Assembly (NCBI RefSeq): GCF_017348915.1
Contig: NZ_CP071383.1
Location: forward strand, 496,001-560,000
Source of the DNA: Leclercia pneumoniae
GTDB taxonomy: Bacteria; Pseudomonadota; Gammaproteobacteria; Enterobacterales; Enterobacteriaceae
Direction of reading: 5' to 3'
DNA length: 64,000 nucleotides
Shown: positions 7,473-15,964 of the stretch, piece by piece
How the letters are laid out: each line of letters opens with the position of its first letter
Numbering within the stretch: position 1 is the stretch's first letter
Made by a program: the position numbers and the translations under genes
The notes under the pieces: generated by a model
The model's database searches: none
Told to the model about the DNA's origin: nothing
Seen by the model: only the letters and a program-made list of their open reading frames with translations

Positions 7473-10439
7473 CATAGCCTGTGCCGCCGCGTGGGGGACA
7501 ATCCGGATCGCCATTTTCGCGAACTGGCGCGCAGGGATGACGACGAAACCGACGCGGTGATGAACCTGCTCAACAGCGCCAGCCTGTTCGCCAGCTTTAC
7601 CCACCCGCGGCTGCACTTTCTTTTACTGTGCCGGATGATGGCGCTCACGCTCGATCGCGGTATTACCGGCGCCTCTACCACGGCGATGGCCTGGTTTGGC
7701 GTGCTGATTGGCCAACGTTACGCGGAGTATCGCCTCGGGTTCCAGTACGGTACCCTGGCGCGGGAGCTGGTCAACCGTCACGGCTACGACGCCTTTGAAG
7801 CCAAAACCCTGCTGGCACTGGACCAGCTCAGCGTCTGGACGCAGCCGCTCTCTTACACCATTGAGTGCGCCAAAGCCTGCTTTACCTCTGCCGTGACCCA
7901 CGGTGACATGACGATGGCCTGCTTTGCCGCCTGCCATCAGGTGATCAACTTCCTGACCCGGGGCGATCACCTCGACGCCGTGCTGACCAGCATTGAGCGT
8001 GGCCTTGCTTACGTGCGCAAAACCCATTTCCAGGATGTGGAGGCCACCCTGCTGATTCAGCGCCACTATGTGGAACATCTGCGCACTCCGGTGGAGGGGC
8101 AGTGGAGCGCGGCGCAGGTCTTGCCGGAATCTTTGCTGCCCGCCGCGCCGGGACAGGCGTCGGAACAGACCTCAACCATGCTGTTCTGGTTCTGGCTCTA
8201 CCGGGGCATGGCCCATTTCGCCTGTCGCGAATACCCGCAGGCGGCGGAAAACCTCGAAAAGGCCGGGCAGTTTGCCTGGTCTGCGCCGGGGCATATTCAC
8301 CTGCTGGATTACCACCTCTACAGCGCGCTGGCGCTCTCGCAGCAGCTGACGCCGGAGACCTTCTCGGCCGATCTTCGCCGCCAGATCCATCTCCACTATG
8401 ACAAGATCGCCCTCTGGGCACGCATCAATCCGGGCACCTTTGCCGATAAAGAGGCGCTGATCTACGCCGAGATCGTACGCCTTGATGGCATGAACAGCAT
8501 CGCCCTGGAGCAGTATGAGAAGGCGGTGCGCCTGTCGCGCGAGGCGGGCTTCAGCCCGTATAACGCCATGGCCCACGAGCTGGCAGGGCGATTTGCTCAC
8601 GCCTGCGGTTACCCGACCGCCGCCGACGCCCACTTCCGTGGCGCGTTAACGGCCTGGGGGCGGGCCGGGGCGCAATCCAAAATGCGTCAGCTGGAGCAGG
8701 ATTTCCCCTATCTGCTCGCCCCCGGACAGGCGAACGCCTGGGACACGGTGGCCTTTGCGCGCAATGAAGAGATCCGCGATCTGCAAAGCGTAATCAAGGC
8801 GTCGCGCGCGCTGTCGGAGGAGATCAACCTCGAACGGCTGATCGAAACCCTGATGACCATTCTGCTGGAGCGTGCTGGCGCCCAGCGCGGCTTGCTGATC
8901 CGCGTGGGCGAGAACACCATTCCGGAGATCGAGGCCAGCGCCATCACCTCGACGGACGGCGTGCGGGTGCGGATCATGAAAGACGTGCCGACGGCCTCCG
9001 ATATGCCACTCACTGTGCTGGCGGCGGTGATCCGCACCGGCCAGGAGATCCACACCGGCAAGCCGGAAGCGTTTCACCCCTTTAGCCAGGATCCTTATCT
9101 GGTCACCTCTGGCGCGGCGGTGATGTGCGTGCCGATGTTTAAACAGGCGCGGCTGGTGGGGGTGTTGTACCTGGAAAACCGCCTGATGCCGGAAGTCTTT
9201 ACCGTTGAACACTCCCGCGTGGTAAGCCTGCTGGGGGCGCATGCGGCCATCTCGCTGGAGACCGCCCGCCTGTACGCCGAGCTGGTGGAGGAGAACATTC
9301 AGCGCCGCCGGGTCGAGAAGGAGCTGCGCGCCAGCCAGACCTCACTCATGCTCGGCGAGCAGATTAGCCACACCGGAAGCTGGCGCTGGGAGCTGCAGCA
9401 GGATCTGATGTTTATGTCCGAAGAGTATGCGCGCATCCTCGGCCTGCCTGAAAAGCAGAAGATGATCTCGATGGCGGAGTTCCTGACCTTTGTTCATCAG
9501 GATGACTATCCGCGCATCAGTACCCTGGTCACCGAGAGTGTGCGCGACGGCCTGACCATGCGCGCCGAGTTCCGAATTATTCGCGCCGACGGCGCCACCC
9601 GCACCATTCTGGGGATTGGCGATCCGGTGGGCGTGGGGAGCGAGGTGAACGAATATTTCGGCATCATCACCGATATCACCAGCCAGCGTATGGCCGAAGA
9701 CGCCATGCGCGTGGCGCAGGCCGATTTAGCCCGCGTCTCGCGTGCCACCACCGTCGGGCAGTTGTCCTCCTCTATCGCGCATGAGATCAACCAGCCGCTG
9801 ATGTCTATCGTCTCTAACGCCGGGGCGAGCCTGCGCTGGCTCAATCGCGATCCGGCCCGGCTGGATAAGGCGCGGATGGGGCTGGAGGAGATCATCTCCG
9901 AGGGGGAGCGGGCAGGGGAGATCATCCGCAGCCTGCAATCCCTTACCCGCCGGCAAGATCCCACCTTTGCCCGCCTCGATCTGCACCATGCGATCCGCCA
10001 TATCATCACCCTGTCGCGCAGCGAACTGGAGCAGCGCCGTATCAACGTCAGCTATGAACTGGCGGCGGAAAACAGCTTTATCATGGGCGATAGCGTGCAG
10101 ATCCAGCAGGTGCTGCTGAACCTGGTGATGAACGCCGTGGAGGCGATGGCGGACGTCACGGAGCGGCCGGGCACTCTGGTTCTCTCGACCTCGAACCCCG
10201 AGGAGGGGCTGGTGAGATGTGAAATTGCCGACAGCGGGACCGGTATTGAACCGGCGCTGATGGAGCGCATTTTCGACTCATTCTGGTCCACAAAAGCGCA
10301 GGGGATGGGGATGGGGTTGACCATCAGCTACAGCATTATTGAACGCCACCGGGGCAAGCTGACGGCCCGCCACCGCGATCCCCACGGCAGCGTGTTTGCC
10401 TTTACGCTGCCCTTGGCAAGCGGCGAGGCGTTACTCTGA
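7473..10439 (+). pseudogene. Hybrid kinase, C-terminal part (GAF-PAS-histidine kinase) beyond the in-frame TGA
   Basis: This continues the frame of the upstream part exactly; the first possible restart is GTG 7491 (982 aa). Helical TPR-like repeats (about 1-400) lead to a GAF domain (about 440-600), a PAS domain (about 625-745) and a histidine kinase. The H-box SIAHEINQPL has the phosphoacceptor His near residue 764 counted from 7491; the N-box is LNLVMNAVEAM and the G-boxes are DSGTGIEP and GMGMGLTIS. All kinase motifs look intact, so only one base change separates the two halves. It could be made by restart, by readthrough of TGA-C or not at all. Its end overlaps that of the convergent response-regulator gene by 9 bp, its likely partner. 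Confidence 0.8.
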
Positions 10440-11048
10440 CGGCAGGCTTATGGTCAGGCGCTCTGCGGCCCTGACCAGGTCTGCCAGCGAGCGGGCCTGC
10501 ATCTTATCCATCACCCGGCGGCGGTGGACTTTGACCGTGATTTCGCTCACCCCCAGCTCGGCGGCAATCTGCTTGTTCAGCAAGCCGCTGATGGCCAGCT
10601 GCAGCACCTCTTGCTCGCGCGGGGTAAGGGAGAGATGGCGCTGCTTCAGGGAGTACTGCTCGCGTAGCTGGAGCGCGTTGTCCTGCGCCAGCTTTAGCGC
10701 GTCGCCAATCGTATTCAGCAGGTCGTTCGATGCCACCGGCTTGGTGAGGAACTCATAGGCCCCGCCTTTCATCGCCTTCACGGTCATCGGGATGGTGCCA
10801 TGGCCAGTAAGATAAATAATCGGAATTTCGCGCCCGCTGGCCTTCAGGGCATCTGCCACTTCAAAGCCGCTGATGGCGGGCATCTGCATATCCAGCACCA
10901 CGCAGGAGGGGAGATCTTCGAAAGGGTGTTGCAGAAAAGATTCCGCCGAGGAGAAGGCAATCGCATTCAATCCGGCAGATTCCAGCAGCCCGACCACGGA
11001 CCGCCGGACAGCATGATCATCATCGACGACGTAGACAATGTGTTCCAT
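10431..11048 (-). CDS. FixJ/NarL-type response regulator (receiver + LuxR HTH)
   Basis: 205 aa. The receiver domain (1-120) has Asp9-11, phosphoacceptor Asp53 (VVLDMQMP), Thr in IIYLTGHG and Lys in FLTKPV. The C-terminal LuxR-type HTH (about 138-200) has the LTPREQEVL and NKQIAAELGVSEITVKVHR signatures. ATG 11048 is chosen over an upstream TTG because GGGG sits about 7 bp before it. The gene converges on and overlaps the histidine kinase gene by 9 bp, so the pair probably forms a two-component system. A Fur-box-like site lies about 110 bp upstream. Confidence 0.93.
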   Translation of the reverse strand: MEHIVYVVDDDHAVRRSVVGLLESAGLNAIAFSSAESFLQHPFEDLPSCVVLDMQMPAISGFEVADALKASGREIPIIYLTGHGTIPMTVKAMKGGAYEFLTKPVASNDLLNTIGDALKLAQDNALQLREQYSLKQRHLSLTPREQEVLQLAISGLLNKQIAAELGVSEITVKVHRRRVMDKMQARSLADLVRAAERLTISLPSE

Positions 11049-11160
11049 TAATAACCCCAATGTTTCAGCCTGATAAAGATGAGAGGATTTCGTACAGCGT
11101 GAAAACCGCGCCTTTATCGATGCTGGTCAGGCGGCAGTTTTATGAACGCATTAATTTTAA

Positions 11161-11179
11161 CACATTAATTATCATTATC
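11161..11179 (-). promoter_or_regulatory. Candidate Fur box upstream of the FixJ-type regulator
   Basis: On the minus strand the site reads GATAATGATAATTAATGTG. It agrees with 15 of 19 positions of the palindromic Fur consensus, including two perfect GATAAT hexamers. It sits 113 bp before the regulator's ATG inside an AT-rich stretch, suggesting iron-linked control; this is inference from sequence only. Confidence 0.45.
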
Positions 11180-11246
11180 ATTTAACAATATGATAACCGT
11201 ATGAATGTCGGGGAAGAGATAATTTTGGCGTGTAAAAAAGGGGGAA

Positions 11247-11633
11247 TTACTCCCCCACCAGCTCAATTCTGTTGCCGTCCGGGTCGGCGATAACCGCTTC
11301 ATAAAATCCGTCGCCGGTCATTCGCGGAGGGCTGAGTAGGGTCCCGTTAAGACGCGCCTGCGCCGCCATCCGATCCACATCGGCTTTGCTGCCCACGTCC
11401 AGGGCAATGTGCGCCCAGCCGATAAACTCCGCATGCGGCGGAGCATCCGGCAGATCCGGCACCGTCATCAGTTCAACGGTGGGGCCGTCGGCCAGAGTAA
11501 TAAAGTGCGAGGCAAATCCCGGCCGGTTTTTACTGAGATAGCGGTCGTTGCTGCGCCCGTTAAATACCTGCTGCCAGAAGGCGACCTGGGCCTCCAGGTT
11601 GCGGGTCCAGAGTGCGACATGTGCAATTTTCAT
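11247..11633 (-). CDS. VOC (glyoxalase/bleomycin-resistance) family protein
   Basis: 128 aa with the paired beta-alpha-beta-beta-beta modules of the vicinal-oxygen-chelate superfamily. Likely metal ligands are His5 (KIAHVALW), Glu in TVELMTV, His in GWAHIALDV and the terminal Glu in GNRIELVGE, the usual four-ligand pattern; the last module PDGNRIELV is the typical C-terminal signature. The substrate is unknown. ATG 11633 is chosen because it lies one base after the MFS stop codon with GAGGG in front; an in-frame GTG at 11645 is possible. It is co-transcribed downstream of the MFS transporter gene. Confidence 0.87.
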   Translation of the reverse strand: MKIAHVALWTRNLEAQVAFWQQVFNGRSNDRYLSKNRPGFASHFITLADGPTVELMTVPDLPDAPPHAEFIGWAHIALDVGSKADVDRMAAQARLNGTLLSPPRMTGDGFYEAVIADPDGNRIELVGE

Positions 11634-11634
11634 C

Positions 11635-12792
11635 TTATCCCTCACGTTGCGCGTGTTGACCTGAGGTGACCGTCAGGGAAAACCCTGCCACGACCAGCAT
11701 CAGGGCCATAATGATCATAAAGGCCTGAGTTAACGAGGTGGCGTAGGCAACATAGCCAATTACCGCCGGCCCGGCCAGGACACCGAGATAACCCAGGGTG
11801 GTGATGGCTGGCACTGCCACCGACTGCGGCATCCGGTTCTGGCGACCCACGGCCGAGAACATCACCGGCACAATATTGGCGCAGCCTGCGCCAATCAGCA
11901 CGTAGCCCAGCAGCGCCAGCTGCCACACCGGCACGAGGGTTACTATCGCGAAGCCGAGGGCCGCGACGAGGGCGCCGCCCACCACCGCACGCGGTGCGCC
12001 AATGCGGGCGATGAGCTTATCCCCGGTTAAACGCAGCAGGGTCATCGCCACCGCGAAGCAGGTAAAGCCCAGCCCACCCAGCGACTCCGGTACGCGACGC
12101 ACCTCCGTCAGGTAGACCGCGCTCCAGTCGAGCACCGTCCCCTCGGCGAGAAAGACCGCGAAGCAGACGGCGCCAATCAGTAACACCACGCCACGCGGTA
12201 TCGCAAAGGCCGGGCCAGAGGCCGGGTTAGCCCAGGGTAATAACCCTTTCAGGCTGGCGGCGAGCATGATCGCCACGCTCAGAATAATGATCAGGCAGGC
12301 GAGCGGCGCGCTGGCCCCGAGCGTCAGCAGCAGGGTCATCGCACCGGCGCCGGCGATACCGCCCACGCTGTACATCCCGTGAAAGCCCGACATCACCGGG
12401 CCAGGCGCGTCGCGCTCAACGATAATGGCCTGAATATTCATCGCGCAGTCGGTCACCCCCACCCCCACGCCAAACAGCAGCAGCGCGGCGGCCAGCAGCG
12501 GCGGACTGGTGATCATCGCCAGCAGCGGCGTGGTCAGAATCACCATAGCCAGCGCGGTCACTATCACCTTGCGGCAGCCGTAACGGCTGGTGAGCATCCC
12601 GGTAAGCGGCATCGCCACCAGCGCCCCCATCCCCAGGCAGAGCAGCAGGGAGCCCAGGGTGGCTTCGTTAACGCCGGTATTGGCTTTGGCATAGGGCACC
12701 AGCACCGCCCAGGTGGCGGTGACGTAGCCGGCAATAAAAAAGACGATCCGGGTGGCGAGGCGGTGAACCGGGCCTGTGGTCTGCAAACTCAT
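11635..12792 (-). CDS. MFS transporter, YbjJ-like
   Basis: 385 aa with about 12 predicted membrane helices. The loop after helix 2 carries GMLTSRYGCRKV, the MFS A-motif region, and GVGVTDCAMNIQ plus the SGFHGMYSVGGIAGAG segment resemble E. coli YbjJ and related fucose-permease-type carriers. The substrate is unknown; candidates are small organic acids or sugars. It is transcribed divergently from the DeoR-family regulator at 13058, which probably controls it, and is followed one base later by the VOC gene. Its ATG overlaps the stop of a small upstream reading frame as ATGA. Confidence 0.88.
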   Translation of the reverse strand: MSLQTTGPVHRLATRIVFFIAGYVTATWAVLVPYAKANTGVNEATLGSLLLCLGMGALVAMPLTGMLTSRYGCRKVIVTALAMVILTTPLLAMITSPPLLAAALLLFGVGVGVTDCAMNIQAIIVERDAPGPVMSGFHGMYSVGGIAGAGAMTLLLTLGASAPLACLIIILSVAIMLAASLKGLLPWANPASGPAFAIPRGVVLLIGAVCFAVFLAEGTVLDWSAVYLTEVRRVPESLGGLGFTCFAVAMTLLRLTGDKLIARIGAPRAVVGGALVAALGFAIVTLVPVWQLALLGYVLIGAGCANIVPVMFSAVGRQNRMPQSVAVPAITTLGYLGVLAGPAVIGYVAYATSLTQAFMIIMALMLVVAGFSLTVTSGQHAQREG

Positions 12793-12971
12793 TTAACATC
12801 CTTATTGGGTCGGGGGAGGGCCGGGCTGGCGCTACGTAAAAGGGGGGAGCCGGACGCGTCGCGCCCTACGCGCTCTTCGGCGCGGGCACCGGGGGCGGCA
12901 GGTTCAAACAAGAAGCCATCGTGCGGCCTGGTGGCGGGCACTTGTTGGCGGTAATCATCATCGCGCTTCAT
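12789..12971 (-). CDS. Small reading frame coupled to the MFS gene (uncertain)
   Basis: 60 codons, Pro/Arg/Ala-rich, with no recognised domain. GGAG lies 8 bp before the ATG, and the stop overlaps the MFS start as ATGA, which would allow translational coupling. Against it, the middle of the frame (GRDASGSPLLR) looks like the translation of a GC-rich intergenic repeat. It could be a leader peptide, a remnant of a lost gene or chance. Confidence 0.3.
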   Translation of the reverse strand: MKRDDDYRQQVPATRPHDGFLFEPAAPGARAEERVGRDASGSPLLRSASPALPRPNKDVK

Positions 12972-13057
12972 GGTGACGCTCCAGTGATTGACAGGGTGAG
13001 CCTCTATGCAACATCATGCTCACTATTGCTCGATTTAAAAAATTAACAAGGCTCTTT

Positions 13058-13828
13058 ATGCTCGATTATGCAGCTTTTCCGGAACAACGACAAGATCGGA
13101 TCCGCCAGATCCTGCAACAACAGGGCAGGGTGGTATGCGCCGAGCTGGCGAAGCAAATGAAGGTCTCTGAGCACACGATTCGCCGGGATTTACACGAACT
13201 TAGCAAAGAGGGGATCTGTAAAAAGGTTTACGGCGGCGCGGTATTACAGCTGGCCGACGCGGGCACGTTTATCGGCCGCGAACAGCAGAATCATGCCAAA
13301 AAAGAGCAGATCGCGCAGAAAGCGGCAACCCTGGTGAAGGCGGGAAGCTGCCTCTTTATGGATACGGGCACCACCAACCTGGCGCTGGCCAGAGCCCTTC
13401 CGGCCGATCTGGCCCTGACCGTGGTGACTAACTCCCCGGCCATTGCCGCCGAACTGCTGCGCCACCCCCTGTGCGAGGTGATTATCACCGGCGGGCAGAT
13501 CCAGCGCGCCTCAGGCGGAACGGTGGACAGCACCGCCACGCGGCAAATCCAGGGCATGATCTTCGATCAGGCTTTTATCGGCGGCTGCGCCATGGATCCG
13601 GAGATGGGGCTGACCGGCTTCGATTTTGCGGATTGTGCGTTTAAAAAAGCGGTGATCGCCCAGAGCAATCAAACCCTGGTGGCACTCACCACCGATAAAA
13701 TTCCGGGCGTAGCGCGCTTTGTGGTGGCGACATGCAGCGATATCGACGTGCTGGTGGTGGAGGCGGATCTGGAGAGCGACGTCATCGCTGCGTTTGCCGC
13801 GCAGGAGGTGCGGATCGTCAGCGCCTGA
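13058..13828 (+). CDS. DeoR/GlpR-family transcriptional regulator
   Basis: 256 aa from ATG 13058. The N-terminal HTH (ERQRQDRIR-type start, then VCAELAKQMKVSEHTIRRDLHELSKEG) is the DeoR signature. The C-terminal DeoRC sugar-phosphate-sensing domain has MDTGTTNLALARAL, VVTNSPAIAAEL and ITGGQIQRASGGTV. The family usually represses sugar or polyol catabolic genes and responds to a phosphorylated sugar. ATG 13058 is preferred because it places the HTH near the N-terminus as in the family; an upstream ATG at 13016 would add 14 residues. It is divergent from the MFS/VOC operon, its probable target. Confidence 0.9.
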   Translation: MLDYAAFPEQRQDRIRQILQQQGRVVCAELAKQMKVSEHTIRRDLHELSKEGICKKVYGGAVLQLADAGTFIGREQQNHAKKEQIAQKAATLVKAGSCLFMDTGTTNLALARALPADLALTVVTNSPAIAAELLRHPLCEVIITGGQIQRASGGTVDSTATRQIQGMIFDQAFIGGCAMDPEMGLTGFDFADCAFKKAVIAQSNQTLVALTTDKIPGVARFVVATCSDIDVLVVEADLESDVIAAFAAQEVRIVSA

Positions 13829-13890
13829 TGCCATGCGACACGAAACGGGCTACACTCAGTTTTTAGCGCTAAAAGCCGAGGAAGAGAGCC

Positions 13891-14499
13891 ATGTATTACG
13901 CACAGAATAAAGATCATGATGAGACGACCAAAGAGAACGAAACCGGCAGCAGCGCGCTGATTCAGCAGAAGATGTTGGCGTCACGTTCGATCGTGATCTC
14001 CGGGGAGATCAACCAGGCGCTGGCCGAGAAAGTGGTGAGCCAGCTGATCCTGCTGCAAAGCATCAATAACGATCCGATTAAGATCTACATCAACAGCCAG
14101 GGCGGCCACGTGGAGGCGGGAGATACCATCCACGACTTCATTAAATTTATCCGCCCGGAAGTGCACGTGATTGGCACCGGCTGGGTCGCCAGCGCGGGCA
14201 TCACCATCTTCCTCGCCGCTAAAAAAGAGCATCGTTATACCCTGCCCAATACCCGCTTCATGATCCACCAGCCGCTGGGTGGAGTACGTGGGCAGGCAAC
14301 GGATATCGAGATCGAAGCGCGGGAGATCATCCGCATGCTGGAGCGCGTGAATAAGCTGATTGCCGATGCCACCGGGCAGCCGCTGGAGAAGGTGAAAAAG
14401 GACACCGACCGTAACTTCTGGATGTCGCCGTCTGAAGCGCTCGATTACGGCATCGTGGGTAAAATCATTACCCACTTTGATGAGCTGAAGCTGGATTAA
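13891..14499 (+). CDS. ClpP-like serine peptidase, orphan paralogue
   Basis: 202 aa, the length of ClpP. The catalytic triad is visible as Ser101 (GWVASAGI), His126 (FMIHQP) and Asp171 (VKKDTDRNFW), with the INSQGGHV oxyanion-region loop. The nucleophile context WVASAG differs from the GQAASM of housekeeping ClpP, and no clpX or clpA lies nearby, so this is a second, divergent ClpP-type protein. It may form its own tetradecamer or mix with ClpP; which unfoldase it uses is unknown. AAGAGAG just before ATG 13891 is a good ribosome site. Its end converges with the neighbouring operon, overlapping by 4 bp. Confidence 0.88.
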   Translation: MYYAQNKDHDETTKENETGSSALIQQKMLASRSIVISGEINQALAEKVVSQLILLQSINNDPIKIYINSQGGHVEAGDTIHDFIKFIRPEVHVIGTGWVASAGITIFLAAKKEHRYTLPNTRFMIHQPLGGVRGQATDIEIEAREIIRMLERVNKLIADATGQPLEKVKKDTDRNFWMSPSEALDYGIVGKIITHFDELKLD

Positions 14500-14927
14500 C
14501 CCTGCTTATCCGCCTGCGTATTGATAAGCCTGAAGGGCTTAAAATCGCGGATCTGCAGATCGCTCAGCGGTAGCGGCTGTTTCTGCTGGCCAGAAACCCG
14601 CGCCAGGGAGGTGAAGCGCACGGTGAGGTCATCTTCACACACGGCTTCACCTTCCAGAAAGGTCGTCTGATAGCGGGTGGCTTCGGCATCGCCGAAGGCA
14701 TCCACATTCAGCGTATCGGACGCGATGACCACCCCCTTCGCATTAACCAGCTCAACGCCTATCTCCAGCGGGCCTGTCTCCTCCATGCCGCTATCCAGCA
14801 TAAAGGTGGCGCTGCACATCCCCTGATTTGCCCAGACGGTGTTTGAGTGCCAGATTTCCAGCGCGCTGGCGGGCGCCGCGGTGACCAGGCAGGCGAGCAG
14901 GGTACCTACTTTCAGTTGTTGTTTCAT
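14496..14927 (-). CDS. Exported small protein, last gene of the srf/tag-like cluster
   Basis: 143 aa. A signal peptide (KQQLKVGTLLACLVTAAPASA) is followed by a predicted all-beta domain of about 120 residues with two cysteines (in GMCSATF and AVCEDDL) that could form a disulphide. I do not recognise the family with certainty; the fold is immunoglobulin-like by pattern only. ATG 14927 is chosen because GGGAGAGG precedes it by 2-3 bp and it begins the signal peptide. It is 11 bp downstream of the preceding gene in the same operon, so it probably acts in the periplasm with the TagQ/TagR-like proteins. Confidence 0.75.
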   Translation of the reverse strand: MKQQLKVGTLLACLVTAAPASALEIWHSNTVWANQGMCSATFMLDSGMEETGPLEIGVELVNAKGVVIASDTLNVDAFGDAEATRYQTTFLEGEAVCEDDLTVRFTSLARVSGQQKQPLPLSDLQIRDFKPFRLINTQADKQG

Positions 14928-14938
14928 AACCTCTCCCG

Positions 14939-15418
14939 TCATTCGTCGGCAAAGCCGTAGGTACCGTCGTCGCCCGTGTCCGTTTCCTGCACCAGGTTTT
15001 CACCCCGGTAGGTCTGGGTTATGAAGCCGCCGTTGGTACAGGCTTTTCGCATCAACAGCCTGGCGTTTTTATAGACCTTCAGGCCGGTGAATTCCCAGCC
15101 TTTGCCCATGCCGCTGTACACCACGTAGCTGTAAACGCCGTTAATGAAGCGGTAGTAGAAGGCGCCCCCGCCTGAGAACGGGATCTGTCCTGCGCGAACC
15201 TGGGTTTTATCGCCTTCGATTTTTGGGAGTGTCATTTCGACTTTTTCAATCGACCCATAATAGTAGGTGGGCACGTTATTATTAAGGCGCACGACAACCC
15301 CTTTGCCGTTGGATAAGTCACAGTTGAACAGCAGCTCCGGGTCGGGCGGCGCCGCAACGGCAGAGTTCATCAGCGTCGCCGTAGCCAGCAGGGAGAGGGC
15401 AATCAATTTTGTTTTCAT
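14939..15418 (-). CDS. Exported hypothetical protein of the srf/tag-like cluster
   Basis: 159 aa from ATG 15418. A clear Sec signal peptide (KTKLIALSLLATATLMNSAVAA) precedes a beta-rich domain with two cysteines (FNCDLSNG and RKACTNG). GAAAGGAGAA lies upstream of a run that ends in the chosen ATG region, and the longer frame to 15472 lacks signal features. I do not recognise the family. It is separated from the lipoprotein gene upstream by a strong hairpin (15443-15465), which may lower its expression relative to the rest of the operon. Confidence 0.75.
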   Translation of the reverse strand: MKTKLIALSLLATATLMNSAVAAPPDPELLFNCDLSNGKGVVVRLNNNVPTYYYGSIEKVEMTLPKIEGDKTQVRAGQIPFSGGGAFYYRFINGVYSYVVYSGMGKGWEFTGLKVYKNARLLMRKACTNGGFITQTYRGENLVQETDTGDDGTYGFADE

Positions 15419-15442
15419 GGCGTTGTCCTGGAAAGGAGAAAA

Positions 15443-15465
15443 CCTGCCGGGTGATACCCGGCAGG
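15443..15465 (-). terminator. Intercistronic hairpin within the srf/tag-like operon
   Basis: A perfect 10-bp inverted repeat (CCTGCCGGGT and complement) has a 3-base loop. No T-run follows in the transcribed direction, so an RNA-stability or partial attenuation element is more likely than a full terminator. Confidence 0.45.
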
Positions 15466-15471
15466 GGCGCA

Positions 15472-15954
15472 TTACTGGGTTGCCAGCATGGCTTGCAGAT
15501 CGGTCAGCTGACCCTGCAGTTTTTGCAGCTCCATCTGTTTTTGCATTTCAGAGTCACTCGGACGGTTTTGCGCCGCTTTGATGCTTTTTTCCAGGTCGGC
15601 GACCTGCTTCTGCGCATCCGCACGACCGGCGGTTTTGCTTTTCAGCTGCGCCACCAGATTATTCAGCGAGCGTTGTAACGCCTGTTGAGACTGACGTTTG
15701 CTGGCAACGCTGGCGTTGCTCTGCGCTTTCTCTTTCTCAATGGCTTCGTTAACCGCTTTGAATTCCGCATTCAATACCTGTTCGTGCGCCAGCGTGCTCT
15801 GTTTCGCATCCACGCGCTTATCCCAGGTGCCGGAATAGTTGCAGTTGAATTTGGTGATGATACTGACATCGCCCGTGGTCGGGTCACAGTCACGCGCGTT
15901 GGTCGCACAGCCACTTAGTAGCAGCGCGCCTACGGCCAGCAGTAGATAACGCAT
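15472..15954 (-). CDS. Lipoprotein with coiled coil, srf/tag-like cluster
   Basis: 160 aa from ATG 15954, with AAGGAGAGA as ribosome site. A type II signal peptide ends in the lipobox LLSGCAT. A short Cys-containing region (DCDPTTGDVSII..FNCNYSGTW) follows, then a long Ala/Gln/Lys-rich coiled coil (about 60-155). It is probably anchored in the outer or inner membrane, facing the periplasm. It resembles the TagQ-like lipoprotein encoded just upstream in layout, not in sequence, and lies 10 bp after it. The exact family is not recognised. Confidence 0.78.
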   Translation of the reverse strand: MRYLLLAVGALLLSGCATNARDCDPTTGDVSIITKFNCNYSGTWDKRVDAKQSTLAHEQVLNAEFKAVNEAIEKEKAQSNASVASKRQSQQALQRSLNNLVAQLKSKTAGRADAQKQVADLEKSIKAAQNRPSDSEMQKQMELQKLQGQLTDLQAMLATQ

Positions 15955-15964
15955 CACTCTCTCC

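Noticed and set aside
12379-12954. Long plus-strand frame of 191 codons
   Set aside because: It is antisense to the MFS gene, His/Gln/Arg-rich as expected of a shadow of GC-rich coding sequence, with no domain.
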